Shown here: positions 43,845 to 52,268 of the stretch, piece by piece
Position numbering within the stretch: the first letter of the stretch is position 1
How the letters are laid out: every line of letters starts with the position of its first letter
Notes under the pieces: generated by a model
The model's input: the letters and a program-made list of their open reading frames with translations, nothing else
The model's database searches: none
What the model was told of the DNA's origin: nothing
Assembly: GCA_020633555.1 (NCBI GenBank)
Contig: JACKDL010000029.1
Span: 1-64,000 of the forward strand
Reading direction: 5' to 3'
DNA length: 64,000 bases
Source of the DNA: Myxococcales bacterium
GTDB lineage: Bacteria > Myxococcota_A > Bradymonadia > UBA7976 > UBA1532
Program-made: the position numbers and the translations under genes

Positions 43845-45131
43845 TCAGTCCCCGTGCGGGTTGGGTCCGAAGAACCCTTCGAACTCATCGTGGGACCCGA
43901 TGAAGCGCGCCCCCGGCGTCAGATCCACGTGGAAGTGGTTGTCGTGGGCGGCGTTGTAGTTGGGGGTCAGTACGATGTTGAAGATGCGCCGCTCGAACAT
44001 CTGCTGGCCCAGCTCAAACAGGATGCGGCCCGCCTCGGTCCGGAAGTTCTGCGTGTCGTGCTCCCAGTGATCCTCCACGTCGTACACCTGGCCGTCGCGG
44101 GTGCGGAACCACTTCAGATCGATGGCGCGGGCGTAGCCGTGCTCCGACAGGCTGTTGGTGCCGCTGATGGCGCGGCAGTTGTACACGCCGATGTGACCCA
44201 CCTCGACGATGTCATACTCCTGCAGCAACGCGCCCAGCTCCACCAGGGCGTGGGCCAGGGGGCAGGCCATGTAGATGGGCTGGGGGGCGTCGTGGCTGAC
44301 GTAGCGATAGCTGATGCCGTTGACCGGGCTCGAGACCCGCACCGGATCGGGGATGTCGCAAGTGACGCCCGGCAGGCCGTCGGGCATGTCATTGCGTTCC
44401 TCGGCCGGCACGAAGGCCACCCCCAGGGCGGCCAGATCGGCCAGACACTGGGGGGGCGGCGGGGCCTGGCCCGGCACACACACGCCCCGCTGGGTGCCCG
44501 GCTCACTGTAGCGTCCGCGCACGTCGCAGAAGTACCCAGGGCGGCAGCCGTCGCCGCCGAAGGCGTCCACATCGCAGCGCTGCACACAGGCTCCCGAGCC
44601 CACGATCACATCGCCGATGCAGAAAGTGACGGGCATGCCGGCCTGGTCGGGACACACCCGCTCACAGCCCAACGAGCACATGCCTCGGGGGTAGCCCTCG
44701 GCCTCCTGCAGACAGAAGGCCTCGTCGTAGTCGCAGTCGCCGTCGACCGCGCAGGGCCCGCCGATCCAGCCCGCGTTGAGGCCCGGATCCGGCGGCAGGC
44801 CGGGGTCCATGTCGGGGGCCGGCGGATCCATGTCCGGGGTGGGCGGCGCCATGTCCGCGGGCGGGCGCCCTTGATCCATGGGGACGCCGGCGTCGCGGGG
44901 ATCGGGGATGGGCTCGGCGTCGGGCCCGGCGTCGCGGTCGGGGCGGCCACGATCCACGGCCACGCCCTGGTCGAAGGGCAGCGGCCCACCCCCGCCGGCA
45001 CCCCCAGCGCCCCCGCCGTCCTGGATGACCTGCAGCGGTGGCGGGCTGTTGGGCACGGTCCCGTCATCGTCGCAGGCGGCCAGGCTCAGGCCGAGCAACA
45101 GCACGAGGGACAAGGGGCGCAGCGAGACCAT
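43845..45131 (-). CDS. Lipoprotein with extensin-type (peptidase-like) C-terminal domain
   Basis: 428 residues from ATG 45131. Lipoprotein signal 'LSLVLLLGLSLAACDDDG', a long Asp/Pro/Met-rich spacer, a Cys-rich module (about 125-225: 'CAVDGDCDYDEAFCLQ', 'CRPGYFCDVRG'), then an extensin-like C-terminal domain: 'YMACPLAHALVELGALLQEY', 'YNCRAISGTNSLSEHGYARA', 'AIDLKWFRTRDGQVYDVEDH' and 'AHDNHFHVDLTPG'. The SEHxxxxAID and HFHVD motifs are the metal-site pattern shared with M15/VanY-type peptidases, so binding or cleavage of peptidoglycan is likely. A periplasmic or outer-membrane location is inferred. Confidence 0.8.
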   Translation of the reverse strand: MVSLRPLSLVLLLGLSLAACDDDGTVPNSPPPLQVIQDGGGAGGAGGGGPLPFDQGVAVDRGRPDRDAGPDAEPIPDPRDAGVPMDQGRPPADMAPPTPDMDPPAPDMDPGLPPDPGLNAGWIGGPCAVDGDCDYDEAFCLQEAEGYPRGMCSLGCERVCPDQAGMPVTFCIGDVIVGSGACVQRCDVDAFGGDGCRPGYFCDVRGRYSEPGTQRGVCVPGQAPPPPQCLADLAALGVAFVPAEERNDMPDGLPGVTCDIPDPVRVSSPVNGISYRYVSHDAPQPIYMACPLAHALVELGALLQEYDIVEVGHIGVYNCRAISGTNSLSEHGYARAIDLKWFRTRDGQVYDVEDHWEHDTQNFRTEAGRILFELGQQMFERRIFNIVLTPNYNAAHDNHFHVDLTPGARFIGSHDEFEGFFGPNPHGD

Positions 45132-45263
45132 GGGGGGGCTCCAGGCAACGGGGCTTGGGGCACAGTGCCCCGAGCGGCGCCGGATCTTACCGGTGCGCCT
45201 CGGCGCAGGCGAGCCCAACCGCCGGGCCATCGGGCGCGTCGGCGGGTGGAGCGCGGCGGGAGC

Positions 45264-45833
45264 TCAGCGGGTGTGGCCGGTCCACTCCCAGCAGCGCTCG
45301 TTGTCGGGGGTCTTCTTGGCGGTGAAGGGCAGGGTGATGTTCTGCTTCGGCGCCCAGCGCCGCATGGCGCCCGTGAGCCCACCCATGGCCTTCGGGGTCT
45401 TCAGGCCCAGGATCTTCACGGCCTCGCTGACCGTCAGCGTGCCCTTCTCTTCGAGCAGCTCGAGGAAGCGGGCGGAGGCGGGCGGCAGGTTGGCCATGTA
45501 GGCCGCCCAGCGCTCGGCGTAGGGGGCGTCGGCGGCGGCCACGGGCGCCGGCTCGGCCTTCGCCTTGCCCTTGCCACGGCCCTTGGCCTTCGGCTTCGCC
45601 TTCGGCTTGCTCTTGGCCTTGCCCTTGGCGGCCGGCGCGGGAGCCGGGGCGGCCGCTGCCGGCGTTGCAGGGGCAGCGGCGGCGGGGGCCGGGGCGGCCG
45701 GCGCAGCGGGGGCGGCGGCGGTGGCGCCCATGAGGTCCGAGTGACCCCCCAGGCTCACCATGAGATCGGCGAGGGCGCGGGCAACCCCGGGCCGGCTGAG
45801 GGCGTCGAACGGGACTTCGATCTGAATGGACAT
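45264..45833 (-). CDS. Lys/Ala/Pro-rich (histone H1-like) protein with C-terminal helical domain
   Basis: 189 residues from ATG 45833 with GAGAGG upstream. The N-terminus ('IQIEVPFDALSRPGVARALA') is a short alpha/beta unit. Residues about 35-65 are pure Ala/Pro. Residues about 68-95 are a Lys/Ala/Pro/Gly stretch with alternating lysines ('KGKAKSKPKAKPKAKGRGK'), the composition of eukaryotic linker histone tails and of bacterial nucleoid proteins. The C-terminus ('FLELLEEKGTLTVSEAVKIL', 'KAMGGLTGAMRRWAPKQNI') looks like a winged-helix-type domain, with a faint similarity to DUF6416. I infer DNA binding and compaction, or bridging of another protein to DNA. Nothing is known from neighbours. Confidence 0.65.
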   Translation of the reverse strand: MSIQIEVPFDALSRPGVARALADLMVSLGGHSDLMGATAAAPAAPAAPAPAAAAPATPAAAAPAPAPAAKGKAKSKPKAKPKAKGRGKGKAKAEPAPVAAADAPYAERWAAYMANLPPASARFLELLEEKGTLTVSEAVKILGLKTPKAMGGLTGAMRRWAPKQNITLPFTAKKTPDNERCWEWTGHTR

Positions 45834-46057
45834 CGGACCTCTCAAGCTGTGCACGTCAGAGCGTGCGGAACACATGGCTGCGTGTGTCATCGCACGCGAC
45901 GCGAGGCCGATCAAGCGCAAAGCTCCGCAGGGCGGGGCCCATCGTCGCGCCTCGTCTATGACCAGCGGGGTCCGGATGTGACGGTCCACGGCCACCCGCA
46001 CGGCGCAGGCAGACGGCGCCACCGCGCTGAGGGGGGCGCGTTCCCGTTGGTCATGTG

Positions 46058-46066
46058 TGGTATACA
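46058..46066 (+). promoter_or_regulatory. Candidate extended -10 element for the phosphate operon
   Basis: TGGTATACA at 46058-46066 fits an extended -10 box; it lies 27 bases before GTG 46093. No convincing -35 is present. It lies in the 259-base divergent gap (45834-46092), in which I see no other feature. Confidence 0.35.
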
Positions 46067-46092
46067 GGTGCCTTTCCTGGTGGAGGTGCCCG

Positions 46093-46764
46093 GTGCGCCT
46101 GACGCTCGCCCGCTTGCTGGGGCGCAACCCGCTGGCTGAAGTCTCGACGCTGATGGCGGCGGCGCAGGCCTGCACCGCGCCGGTCCCTGCGCTGGTCGAG
46201 GCGCTGATCGCAGGCGATCAGGCCACCGTGGTCGATCAGGCCAAGGCCATCAGCCGGCTCGAGGCCGAGGCCGATCGGGCCAAGGCGGCGCTGCGAGACC
46301 GGCTCCCGCGGAGTCTGTTGCTGCCCGTAGACCGCCGCGACCTGCTCCATCTGATCGTGGAGATCGACGCCATGGCCGACTGCGCCGAGGACGCCGGGGT
46401 GCTGCTCACCTGGCGGGCCTTGACGGTGCCGCCAGAGCTGGAAGGGCTGCTGCGGTCGCTCGTGCAGCAGGTGATGGCCACAGTGGATGCCGCCGCCGAG
46501 GTCGTGCAGGGCCTCGACGAGCTGCTGCAGTCGGCGTTCTCGGGGCCCGCGGCCGCGGCCCAGCAGGCCCGCATCAAGGCGCTGGGGGCGGCGGAGCACC
46601 GGGTGGACAAGGTGCAGGATCAGATCGCCAAGCGGCTGTTCGGCGACGACGCGCTGCCCGCGGCCGAGCTGGTGCTGTGGACCCGGTTCCTGCAGGCACT
46701 GGGCGACATTGCCAACCACGCCGAGAACGTGGGCGAGCACATGCGGCTCTTCCTGGCGCGGTAG
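46093..46764 (+). CDS. DUF47 (PhoU-like) phosphate transport partner
   Basis: 223 residues from GTG 46093, with the strong site GGAGGTG upstream. All-helical protein of the DUF47/PhoU-like group ('STLMAAAQACTAPVPALVEA', 'DQAKAISRLEAEADRAKAAL', 'LLPVDRRDLLHLIVEIDAMA', 'ALGDIANHAENVGEHMRLFL'). Members sit beside PiT transporters and regulate them or bind metal-phosphate. Here the PiT gene follows at once, its start one base after the stop of this gene. Confidence 0.9.
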   Translation: MRLTLARLLGRNPLAEVSTLMAAAQACTAPVPALVEALIAGDQATVVDQAKAISRLEAEADRAKAALRDRLPRSLLLPVDRRDLLHLIVEIDAMADCAEDAGVLLTWRALTVPPELEGLLRSLVQQVMATVDAAAEVVQGLDELLQSAFSGPAAAAQQARIKALGAAEHRVDKVQDQIAKRLFGDDALPAAELVLWTRFLQALGDIANHAENVGEHMRLFLAR

Positions 46765-46765
46765 G

Positions 46766-47905
46766 TTGGACCTCGTCTCCCTGCTGATGATCGCGGCGCT
46801 GCTGGCCGGGCTGTATGTGGCCTGGACCATCGGCGCGAACGACGCGCCCAACGCCATCGCGCCCGCCGTGGCGGCCGGCGCCCTGCCGTTCTGGTGGGCG
46901 CTGCTGTTGGCGGCGGTGTGCGAGGCTCTGGGGGCCGCCGTGGCGGGGGTGCCGGTGAGCACCACGCTGACCCGGCGGCTCATCGACCTGCGGGCGGTGG
47001 ACCCCTCCGACGCGGCGCTGGGGATGATCTCGGCCCTGGTGGCCAGCGGCGTCTGGCTGCACGCGGGGCTGCTGCTGCGGGTGCCGGTGTCTACCACCCA
47101 GAGCGTGGTGGGGGGCCTGGTGGGGGCGACCCTGGGTCTGAGCGGTGGGGCGAAGGTCGCCTGGTGGTCCGTGGCGCAGGTGGCCGTGGCCTGGGTCCTG
47201 GCACCTGCCCTGGCGGCGCTCCTCGCCTACGGCCTGTTGCGGGTGGCTCGCCACGCCGTGCGCAGGGCGGGTGGGCTCGCTGTGGCGGTGATGGCCGCCG
47301 GCGGCGCAGGGATCGGGGCGGTGGTCGCCTTCCAACTCGGGGCCTCGGGCTGGGCCATGGCTGGGGCCGCCCTGAGCGTGGGGTTGCTCACCGCGGGCGT
47401 GGCCCGGGGCCGCGGCGCCTCGCCCTGGCAGCGCCTGCATGTGTTGAGCGCCGCCTACCTGGCCTTCGCCCATGGCGCAAACGACGCGGCCAACGCCGTG
47501 GGCCCGCTGGCCGTGGTCTACGGGGCGTTGCGTGGGCTGGCGCCGGGCGCCACCCCCAGCATCTCGACGCCCATGGTGCTGCTGGTGGTCACGGGCATCG
47601 TCATCGGGCTGCTGACCTCGGGCTACCGGGTCATCGCCACGGTGGGGAAGGGCATCACCCACCTGACCCCCGTCAGCGGCTTCACCGCCGTCATGACCGC
47701 TGCGGTGGTGACGGTGGCAGGCACGGGGCTCGGGGTCCCGCTGAGCACCACCCATGTGATCCTGGGCAGCGTGTTGGGCGTGGGCGCGGCCCGGGGCGTG
47801 GGCGCGGTGAACCTGCCGGTCTTGAAAGAGGTGCTGGTGGCGTGGGCGCTGACGGCCCCGCTCAGCGCCCTGCTCGCCGCCGGCCTCGCCGCCGCCCTGC
47901 GCTGA
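46766..47905 (+). CDS. pit: PiT-family inorganic phosphate transporter
   Basis: 379 residues, started at TTG 46766 so that the first membrane helix is complete; ATG 46787 would cut it. Low-affinity, ion-driven phosphate uptake through the inner membrane. The two inverted halves carry the family signatures GANDAPNA (G23-A30, 'WTIGANDAPNAIAPAV') and GANDAANA (near residue 237, 'FAHGANDAANAVGPLA'). Each is followed by 'PVSTT' segments. About ten helices are visible. Forms an operon with the DUF47 gene. Its last 44 bases overlap the convergent SpoIID-type gene. Confidence 0.93.
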   Translation: MDLVSLLMIAALLAGLYVAWTIGANDAPNAIAPAVAAGALPFWWALLLAAVCEALGAAVAGVPVSTTLTRRLIDLRAVDPSDAALGMISALVASGVWLHAGLLLRVPVSTTQSVVGGLVGATLGLSGGAKVAWWSVAQVAVAWVLAPALAALLAYGLLRVARHAVRRAGGLAVAVMAAGGAGIGAVVAFQLGASGWAMAGAALSVGLLTAGVARGRGASPWQRLHVLSAAYLAFAHGANDAANAVGPLAVVYGALRGLAPGATPSISTPMVLLVVTGIVIGLLTSGYRVIATVGKGITHLTPVSGFTAVMTAAVVTVAGTGLGVPLSTTHVILGSVLGVGAARGVGAVNLPVLKEVLVAWALTAPLSALLAAGLAAALR

Positions 47906-49370
47906 GGGCCAGCCCCAGGAGCGCGAGCCAGCCCACCGGGGCGTCGCCCGGGATCGCACGGCAGCCCCCGGTCTGCACGGCTTGGCGGGCCACGGGCGCG
48001 GGCAGGTCCACCAGGCCGCCTTGGTCGCGCGCGAGCCCGGGTCCGGCGTCCAGGCGGGGGCGAGCCGCGTCGGGATCAGCCAGCGGGCCGTCCTCCTCGG
48101 CTTCGGCGTCCAGTCGCCCGGCGTCCGGGTTGGGGGCCATGTCTTCGTCGGCCGGGCCAGCGTCCGGGGGGACGTTGGCCGCCGGGCGCAGCCGCACGGC
48201 GTCGTAGACCAGCCGCTCGCCGCCCTCGCGGTAGGGCTCGCCCGTGTTGTCGAGCAGGGCGACCCACTGGTCGGCCCCCGCGTTGAAGTCGAACCGACCC
48301 AGCGACACCCAGCCCCCGCGGGCGGACTGGTCCAGCCGCACCTCGTCCTCGCGGCCTGCGTGGCGCACCACGTAGCGGGCCTGGCGGGTCAGCGTCCCGC
48401 CGGGATCGGGCAGGTGGACGTCCACCGCGTAGTCGCCGGCGGCGGCCAGATCCAGGTGCCAGCGCCCCACGCAGTCGGGGCGCTCGCGGTCGATGGTGCC
48501 GGTGGTCAGGCTGCCTCCCCCCTCGCCCACGGGGTGGGCCTCCCACCACTCGCCCGTCTCGCAGGCGCGCTCGAAGCACGGCTCACCGTCGTCCACCTGG
48601 CCGCCCTCCGCGGCGATGATCGCCTCGCAGGCGCCCGGGGGCGGGCCGGCGTCGGGCTGGGGGGGCGGGCCGGCGTCGGGCTGGGGGCCCGGATCGTCCA
48701 CGCAGGCCCCCTCGGCCCGCACGACCTGCACGTCGGCCCCGTAATAGAACCGCAGGATGTCCTGGTAGCCGCGGCCGGCGGTGGCCAGGCAGTGGGCCCC
48801 GTTCTGCGACTTGCAGCCCCGGTTGCGCGGGTTGGCGGGGTGCCCCAGGGGGCTGGGCTGCACGTCGCCGCCGCGGCGTCCTTCGTTGTACGTGACCCAG
48901 CGCTCGGTGCTGGTGGGGTCCCGATCGCCCGCCTGGGCCACGCACTCGGGGGGGTTGGGGACGGCGCCCGCCACGTAGAAGGCCGCCAGCACGACGTTGT
49001 CGTGCATCAGCACCTCGCCCTCGGTGGCCTGAACGGCGGCGAAGTGCCGTGCCTGGGGTGGGCGGTTGCAGGTGTACACCTGGTCGCTCGTGCCGTCGGC
49101 GATGGAGCCCGAGGTCTCGAGCTTGAAGTACAGGTAGGTGCGGGCGGCCACTGCCTGGGCCTTCAGCGCCTCGTCGGCAGCCGCGCCGTTCTCGCAGGCG
49201 ATGACGCTGGGCAGGTAGCGGCCCTCGACGTCCACCTCGCCCACGTCCCGCACCGTGGCGGTGCACCGGGCGGCCAGCCCCTGAGTGTGCCGGTAGACCG
49301 GCGGGTCCCAGTTCTCGTCGGCGCAGCCGGCCAGGGCAGCCAGCGCGAACATCAGGGTGAGCCTTCGCAT
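47862..49370 (-). CDS. SpoIID/LytB-domain lipoprotein with MYXO-CTERM-type tail
   Basis: 502 residues. Lipoprotein signal 'LTLMFALAALAGCADEN'. Residues about 35-220 are a SpoIID/LytB domain ('LPSVIACENGAAADEALKAQ', 'AVAARTYLYFKL', 'HCLATAGRGYQDILRFYYG'), a fold that cleaves or senses denuded peptidoglycan glycan. A Pro/Asp repeat linker ('GPQPDAGPPPQPDAGPP') leads to a golvesin-like beta-sandwich (about 265-390: 'RWHLDLAAAGDYAVDVHLPD', 'WVSLGRFDFNAGADQWVALL'). The C-terminus is a Gly-Cys, a hydrophobic helix and an Arg cluster ('GCRAIPGDAPVGWLALLGL', then RRRGRRR), which is the MYXO-CTERM sorting signal. Both a lipobox and this tail in one protein are unusual. Confidence 0.85.
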   Translation of the reverse strand: MRRLTLMFALAALAGCADENWDPPVYRHTQGLAARCTATVRDVGEVDVEGRYLPSVIACENGAAADEALKAQAVAARTYLYFKLETSGSIADGTSDQVYTCNRPPQARHFAAVQATEGEVLMHDNVVLAAFYVAGAVPNPPECVAQAGDRDPTSTERWVTYNEGRRGGDVQPSPLGHPANPRNRGCKSQNGAHCLATAGRGYQDILRFYYGADVQVVRAEGACVDDPGPQPDAGPPPQPDAGPPPGACEAIIAAEGGQVDDGEPCFERACETGEWWEAHPVGEGGGSLTTGTIDRERPDCVGRWHLDLAAAGDYAVDVHLPDPGGTLTRQARYVVRHAGREDEVRLDQSARGGWVSLGRFDFNAGADQWVALLDNTGEPYREGGERLVYDAVRLRPAANVPPDAGPADEDMAPNPDAGRLDAEAEEDGPLADPDAARPRLDAGPGLARDQGGLVDLPAPVARQAVQTGGCRAIPGDAPVGWLALLGLALSAGRRRGRRRAGR

Positions 49371-49438
49371 GGGCGGAGCGTAGCGAGGTGGTGTGCCCCC
49401 TCGCCAGGGGACGCTGCGCGACGATAGAGTGACCCGGT

Positions 49439-50560
49439 ATGGCGTATGAAGACGACGAACCGGGGCCCGGCGACTCCCTCACCGACGGCGAGGTCCGGGT
49501 ACGCAAGCGGCTGACCCGCCGGGCGAGCTGGTCCACCCGCGCGGCCATGGTGCTGGCGGTGCCCGTGCTGGCGGGCCTGCTGCTCGTGCACCTGAAGGCC
49601 ATCCTCATGCCCCTGGTGCTGGCCATCCTGGTGGCCTTCGTGCTGCTGCCCTTCGTGGGCTGGCTGGTGCGTCGGCGGGTGCCCGAGGGCGTCGCCATCC
49701 TCGTGGCCGAGGGGGTGGGCACGCTGCCCGTGCTGGGGCTGGGCCTGGTCTTCGCCTCGACCGTGGGCCCGCTGACCGACGCCCTGCCGAAGTACCAGGC
49801 CGGCCTGGAGAAGCAGATCACGCAGAAGCTGGACCAGGCGCTGGACCTGATGCGGGTGACCCCCAAGCGCAAGGCCGAGGTGCGGCTGGAGCTGGGGCAG
49901 CGCACCCTGCCCGAGGCGCTGCAGCAGGGCTTCGCCGTGGCCCGCTCGGGCCTCGGGGCCGCCACCACGGCGCTGGGCTACTTCTTCCTCACCTTGGTGT
50001 TCAGCGCCTTCATCCTGTTGGAGGGCCGCCGGCTGCGGGAGAAGTTCGCCGAGGCCTTCGGGGAGGGCCACGCCCTGCTGGCGGCGCTGGACGGCATCGG
50101 CCACGACGTGCGGGTGTATGTGGTGGCCAAGACGCTCATTTCGGCGCTCACGGGCGTGTGCGTGTTCGTCTTCCTCGAGCTCATGAAGGTGGACTTCGCG
50201 CTGTTCTGGGGGTTGCTGGCCTTCCCGCTGAACTTCATCCCCACGGTGGGCGCGGTGGTGGCCTCGGTGCCGCCCATCCTGGTGGTGCTGGTGGATCCCG
50301 ACCTGAGCACCTGGCACGCCACGGGCGTGGTGGTGGGGCTGCTGGTGATCAACGGGGCCATCGGCAGCGTGCTCGATCCGCGCTACGTGGGCCACCGGGT
50401 GAAGCTGTCGCCGCTGGTGGTGTTCCTGTCCATGCTCATCTGGTTCCAGCTCTGGGGGCCCGTGGGGGCCATCCTGGCGGTGCCCATCATGGTGTCCATC
50501 AAGGTCATCTGCGCCCGGGTCCCGGCCCTGGAGCCGGTGGCCACGCTGATGAAGGGGTAG
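49439..50560 (+). CDS. AI-2E family (PerM-type) membrane permease
   Basis: 373 residues from ATG 49439. Eight hydrophobic segments in the order typical of the family, including 'AMVLAVPVLAGLLLVHLKAI', 'LVLAILVAFVLLPFVGWLV', 'ALGYFFLTLVFSAFILLEGR', 'LLAFPLNFIPTVGAVVASVP' and 'GPVGAILAVPIMVSIKVIC'. The 'NFIPTVGAVVASVPPIL' stretch is the family hallmark. Members include the AI-2 exporter TqsA and sodium/proton antiporters; the substrate here is unknown. Followed after three bases by an HtrA protease, so probably one operon. A TAGAGT box ends only eight bases before the start, so the message may be nearly leaderless. Confidence 0.9.
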   Translation: MAYEDDEPGPGDSLTDGEVRVRKRLTRRASWSTRAAMVLAVPVLAGLLLVHLKAILMPLVLAILVAFVLLPFVGWLVRRRVPEGVAILVAEGVGTLPVLGLGLVFASTVGPLTDALPKYQAGLEKQITQKLDQALDLMRVTPKRKAEVRLELGQRTLPEALQQGFAVARSGLGAATTALGYFFLTLVFSAFILLEGRRLREKFAEAFGEGHALLAALDGIGHDVRVYVVAKTLISALTGVCVFVFLELMKVDFALFWGLLAFPLNFIPTVGAVVASVPPILVVLVDPDLSTWHATGVVVGLLVINGAIGSVLDPRYVGHRVKLSPLVVFLSMLIWFQLWGPVGAILAVPIMVSIKVICARVPALEPVATLMKG

Positions 50561-50563
50561 CAC

Positions 50564-51643
50564 GTGCGCGGGCGGCTGGGGCTGGTGTTGGCGGGCGGGC
50601 TGGCGGTGGGGCTGGGCCTGGGCTACGCGGTGGCGCGGCGGCCCCTGGCCACCCCGCGGCCCGTGGTGGAGCGGGGCCCGCTGGGCGCCGACGAGGCGGC
50701 CACCGTGAAGCTCTTCGCCGAGCTGGCGCCGTCGGTGGTCTACATCAGCACCGCCGAGATCCAGCAGGACCTGTTCCGGGCCTACGAGGTGCCCCGGGGC
50801 ACCGGCTCGGGTTTCGTGTGGGACGGTCAGGGCCACGTGGTCACCAACTTCCACGTGGTGGCCGGCGCGTCGCGGGTGCTGGTGGGCTTCGACGACCAGG
50901 TGTTCTACGAGGCCACCGTGGTGGGCGTGGCCCCCGACAAGGACCTGGCGGTGCTGGCCGTGCGCGCCCCCAAGGGGCACTTCAAGCCCATCCCCGTGGG
51001 GCGCTCGGCGGATCTCCAGGTGGGGCAGCGGGTGCTGGCCATCGGCAACCCTTTCGGCCTGGACCACTCGCTCACCACCGGCGTGGTGAGCGCCCTGGAC
51101 CGCACCATCCAGGCCATGACGGGCCGCCCCATCGAGGGCGTGATCCAGACGGACGCGAGCATCAACCCGGGCAACTCGGGGGGGCCGCTGCTGGACAGCG
51201 CGGGTCGGCTCATCGGTGTGAACACCGCCATCCAGAGCCCCACGGGCACCAGCGCGGGCATCGGCTTCGCGGTGCCCGTCGACACGGTCAATCGGGTGGT
51301 GCCGCAGCTCATCGCCTACGGCAAGGTGGTGCGCCCCAGCCTGGGCATCCGGGTGGCCCACGATCAGCGGGTGGCCGCCCTGGGCATGCAGGGGGTGCTG
51401 GTGCTGGCGGTGGTGCCGGGCGGCCCCGCCGAGGCCGCGGGCCTGCGCGGTGTGCGCCGCGAGGGGCGCCGCCTGGTGCTGGGCGACCTGATCGTGGCGG
51501 TGGGCGATCGAGCGGTGCGCACCAACGATGACCTGCTGCAGGCGCTCGAAGCCCACGACCCGGGCGCCGCGGTGACCGTGAGGTTCCTGCGGGGTGAGGC
51601 GGCGCTGGAGGCCCAGGTGCGGCTGGCGGCGCCGCAGCCCTGA
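50564..51643 (+). CDS. HtrA/DegP-type serine protease with one PDZ domain
   Basis: 359 residues from GTG 50564. An N-terminal hydrophobic helix ('LGLVLAGGLAVGLGLGYAVA') serves as anchor or uncleaved signal. Trypsin-like domain with the full triad: H97 in 'VVTNFHVVAG', D127 in 'DKDLAVLAVR' and S205 in 'SINPGNSGGPLLD'. One PDZ domain (about 265-350: 'GVLVLAVVPGGPAEAAGLRG', 'VGDRAVRTNDDLLQALEAHD'). One anchor plus one PDZ is the DegS-like layout, suggesting periplasmic protein quality control or stress sensing. The binding loop 'DLFRAYEVPRGTGSGFVWD' matches the family. Confidence 0.93.
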   Translation: MRGRLGLVLAGGLAVGLGLGYAVARRPLATPRPVVERGPLGADEAATVKLFAELAPSVVYISTAEIQQDLFRAYEVPRGTGSGFVWDGQGHVVTNFHVVAGASRVLVGFDDQVFYEATVVGVAPDKDLAVLAVRAPKGHFKPIPVGRSADLQVGQRVLAIGNPFGLDHSLTTGVVSALDRTIQAMTGRPIEGVIQTDASINPGNSGGPLLDSAGRLIGVNTAIQSPTGTSAGIGFAVPVDTVNRVVPQLIAYGKVVRPSLGIRVAHDQRVAALGMQGVLVLAVVPGGPAEAAGLRGVRREGRRLVLGDLIVAVGDRAVRTNDDLLQALEAHDPGAAVTVRFLRGEAALEAQVRLAAPQP

Positions 51644-51689
51644 GGCCTGCTCGGCGCTCCAGGGGCCGGGCCTTATCGCGCCATTCGAC

Positions 51690-51740
51690 TTGATGTTAGG
51701 ATTTCTATGAATTAGAAGGTGTCGAAGGAGGTGAAGCGCG
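51690..51740 (+). promoter_or_regulatory. AT-rich leader with a consensus Shine-Dalgarno
   Basis: This is one of the most A/T-rich stretches of the window (TTGATG at 51690, TATGAATTAG at 51706-51715). It ends with AAGGAGGTG at 51725-51733, eight bases before ATG 51741. The site is a near-perfect ribosome binding sequence, which fixes the start of the following gene. A two-codon ATG-AAT-TAG occurs at 51707-51715. The promoter spacing is not canonical. Confidence 0.5.
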
Positions 51741-52268
51741 ATGCGCCAAATTCGCGACGCCCTCGAAGAGCTCCGCGAGGCCGGCATGCCCTTGGCTGGT
51801 GCCCTGCGCCTCGCTGCGTTGCACATCGCGGCGGGTGATGAGTCCGGCCTCTCGCCCCTGTTCGCCGCCTCCCTCCAGGCCCACGGCACCCGCCCCGATT
51901 GGACCGCGCTGCGCGCCCTGGTGTCCGCCGCGCGGGCGTTGACCCCTCGGCTGGTGCCCGACGGCAGCAACGTCGTCCAGGTGGGCGACCGCCCCGATGG
52001 GTTCCTGATCGTGCATCAGGGGGCGGTGCGCCTGCCCAACCAGCAGCGCGTGAGGCCCATGGGGGTGGTGGGGGCCGAGGCCGCCCTGGCGCGCCGCCGC
52101 TACCGCATCGACGCCGTGGCTGAAGGGCCCACCGTGCTGCTCCACCTGCCTCAGGCCGAGGCCGAGGCGCTGTTCAAGGGGTGCGGCATCGCCGCGCGGG
52201 CCTTCGCGCTGGGGCCCCGGGCGCGGCGTTCATCGGCGCCGCCCATGTTCGTGCGCCGCTCAGGGTGA
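51741..52268 (+). CDS. Stand-alone cyclic nucleotide-binding-fold protein
   Basis: 175 residues. Residues about 1-65 are helical ('ALEELREAGMPLAGALRLAA'). Residues about 68-155 have the beta-roll of cNMP-binding domains ('LVPDGSNVVQVGDRPDGFLI', 'VHQGAVRLPNQQRVRPMGVV', 'GAEAALARRRYRIDAVAEGP', 'TVLLHLPQAEAEALFKGC'). The 'PMGVVGAEAAL' segment stands where CRP-type proteins have F-G-E-x-A-L, and the following Arg-Arg could hold the phosphate. There is no DNA-binding helix-turn-helix, so it is not a CRP-like regulator. Probably a small sensor or a partner of another protein. The last nine bases overlap the convergent gene. Confidence 0.65.
   Translation: MRQIRDALEELREAGMPLAGALRLAALHIAAGDESGLSPLFAASLQAHGTRPDWTALRALVSAARALTPRLVPDGSNVVQVGDRPDGFLIVHQGAVRLPNQQRVRPMGVVGAEAALARRRYRIDAVAEGPTVLLHLPQAEAEALFKGCGIAARAFALGPRARRSSAPPMFVRRSG

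Noticed and set aside
46766..46786. ATG 46787 as start of the PiT transporter
   Set aside because: It would cut the first membrane helix before the GANDAPNA signature; TTG 46766 directly after the DUF47 stop fits better.
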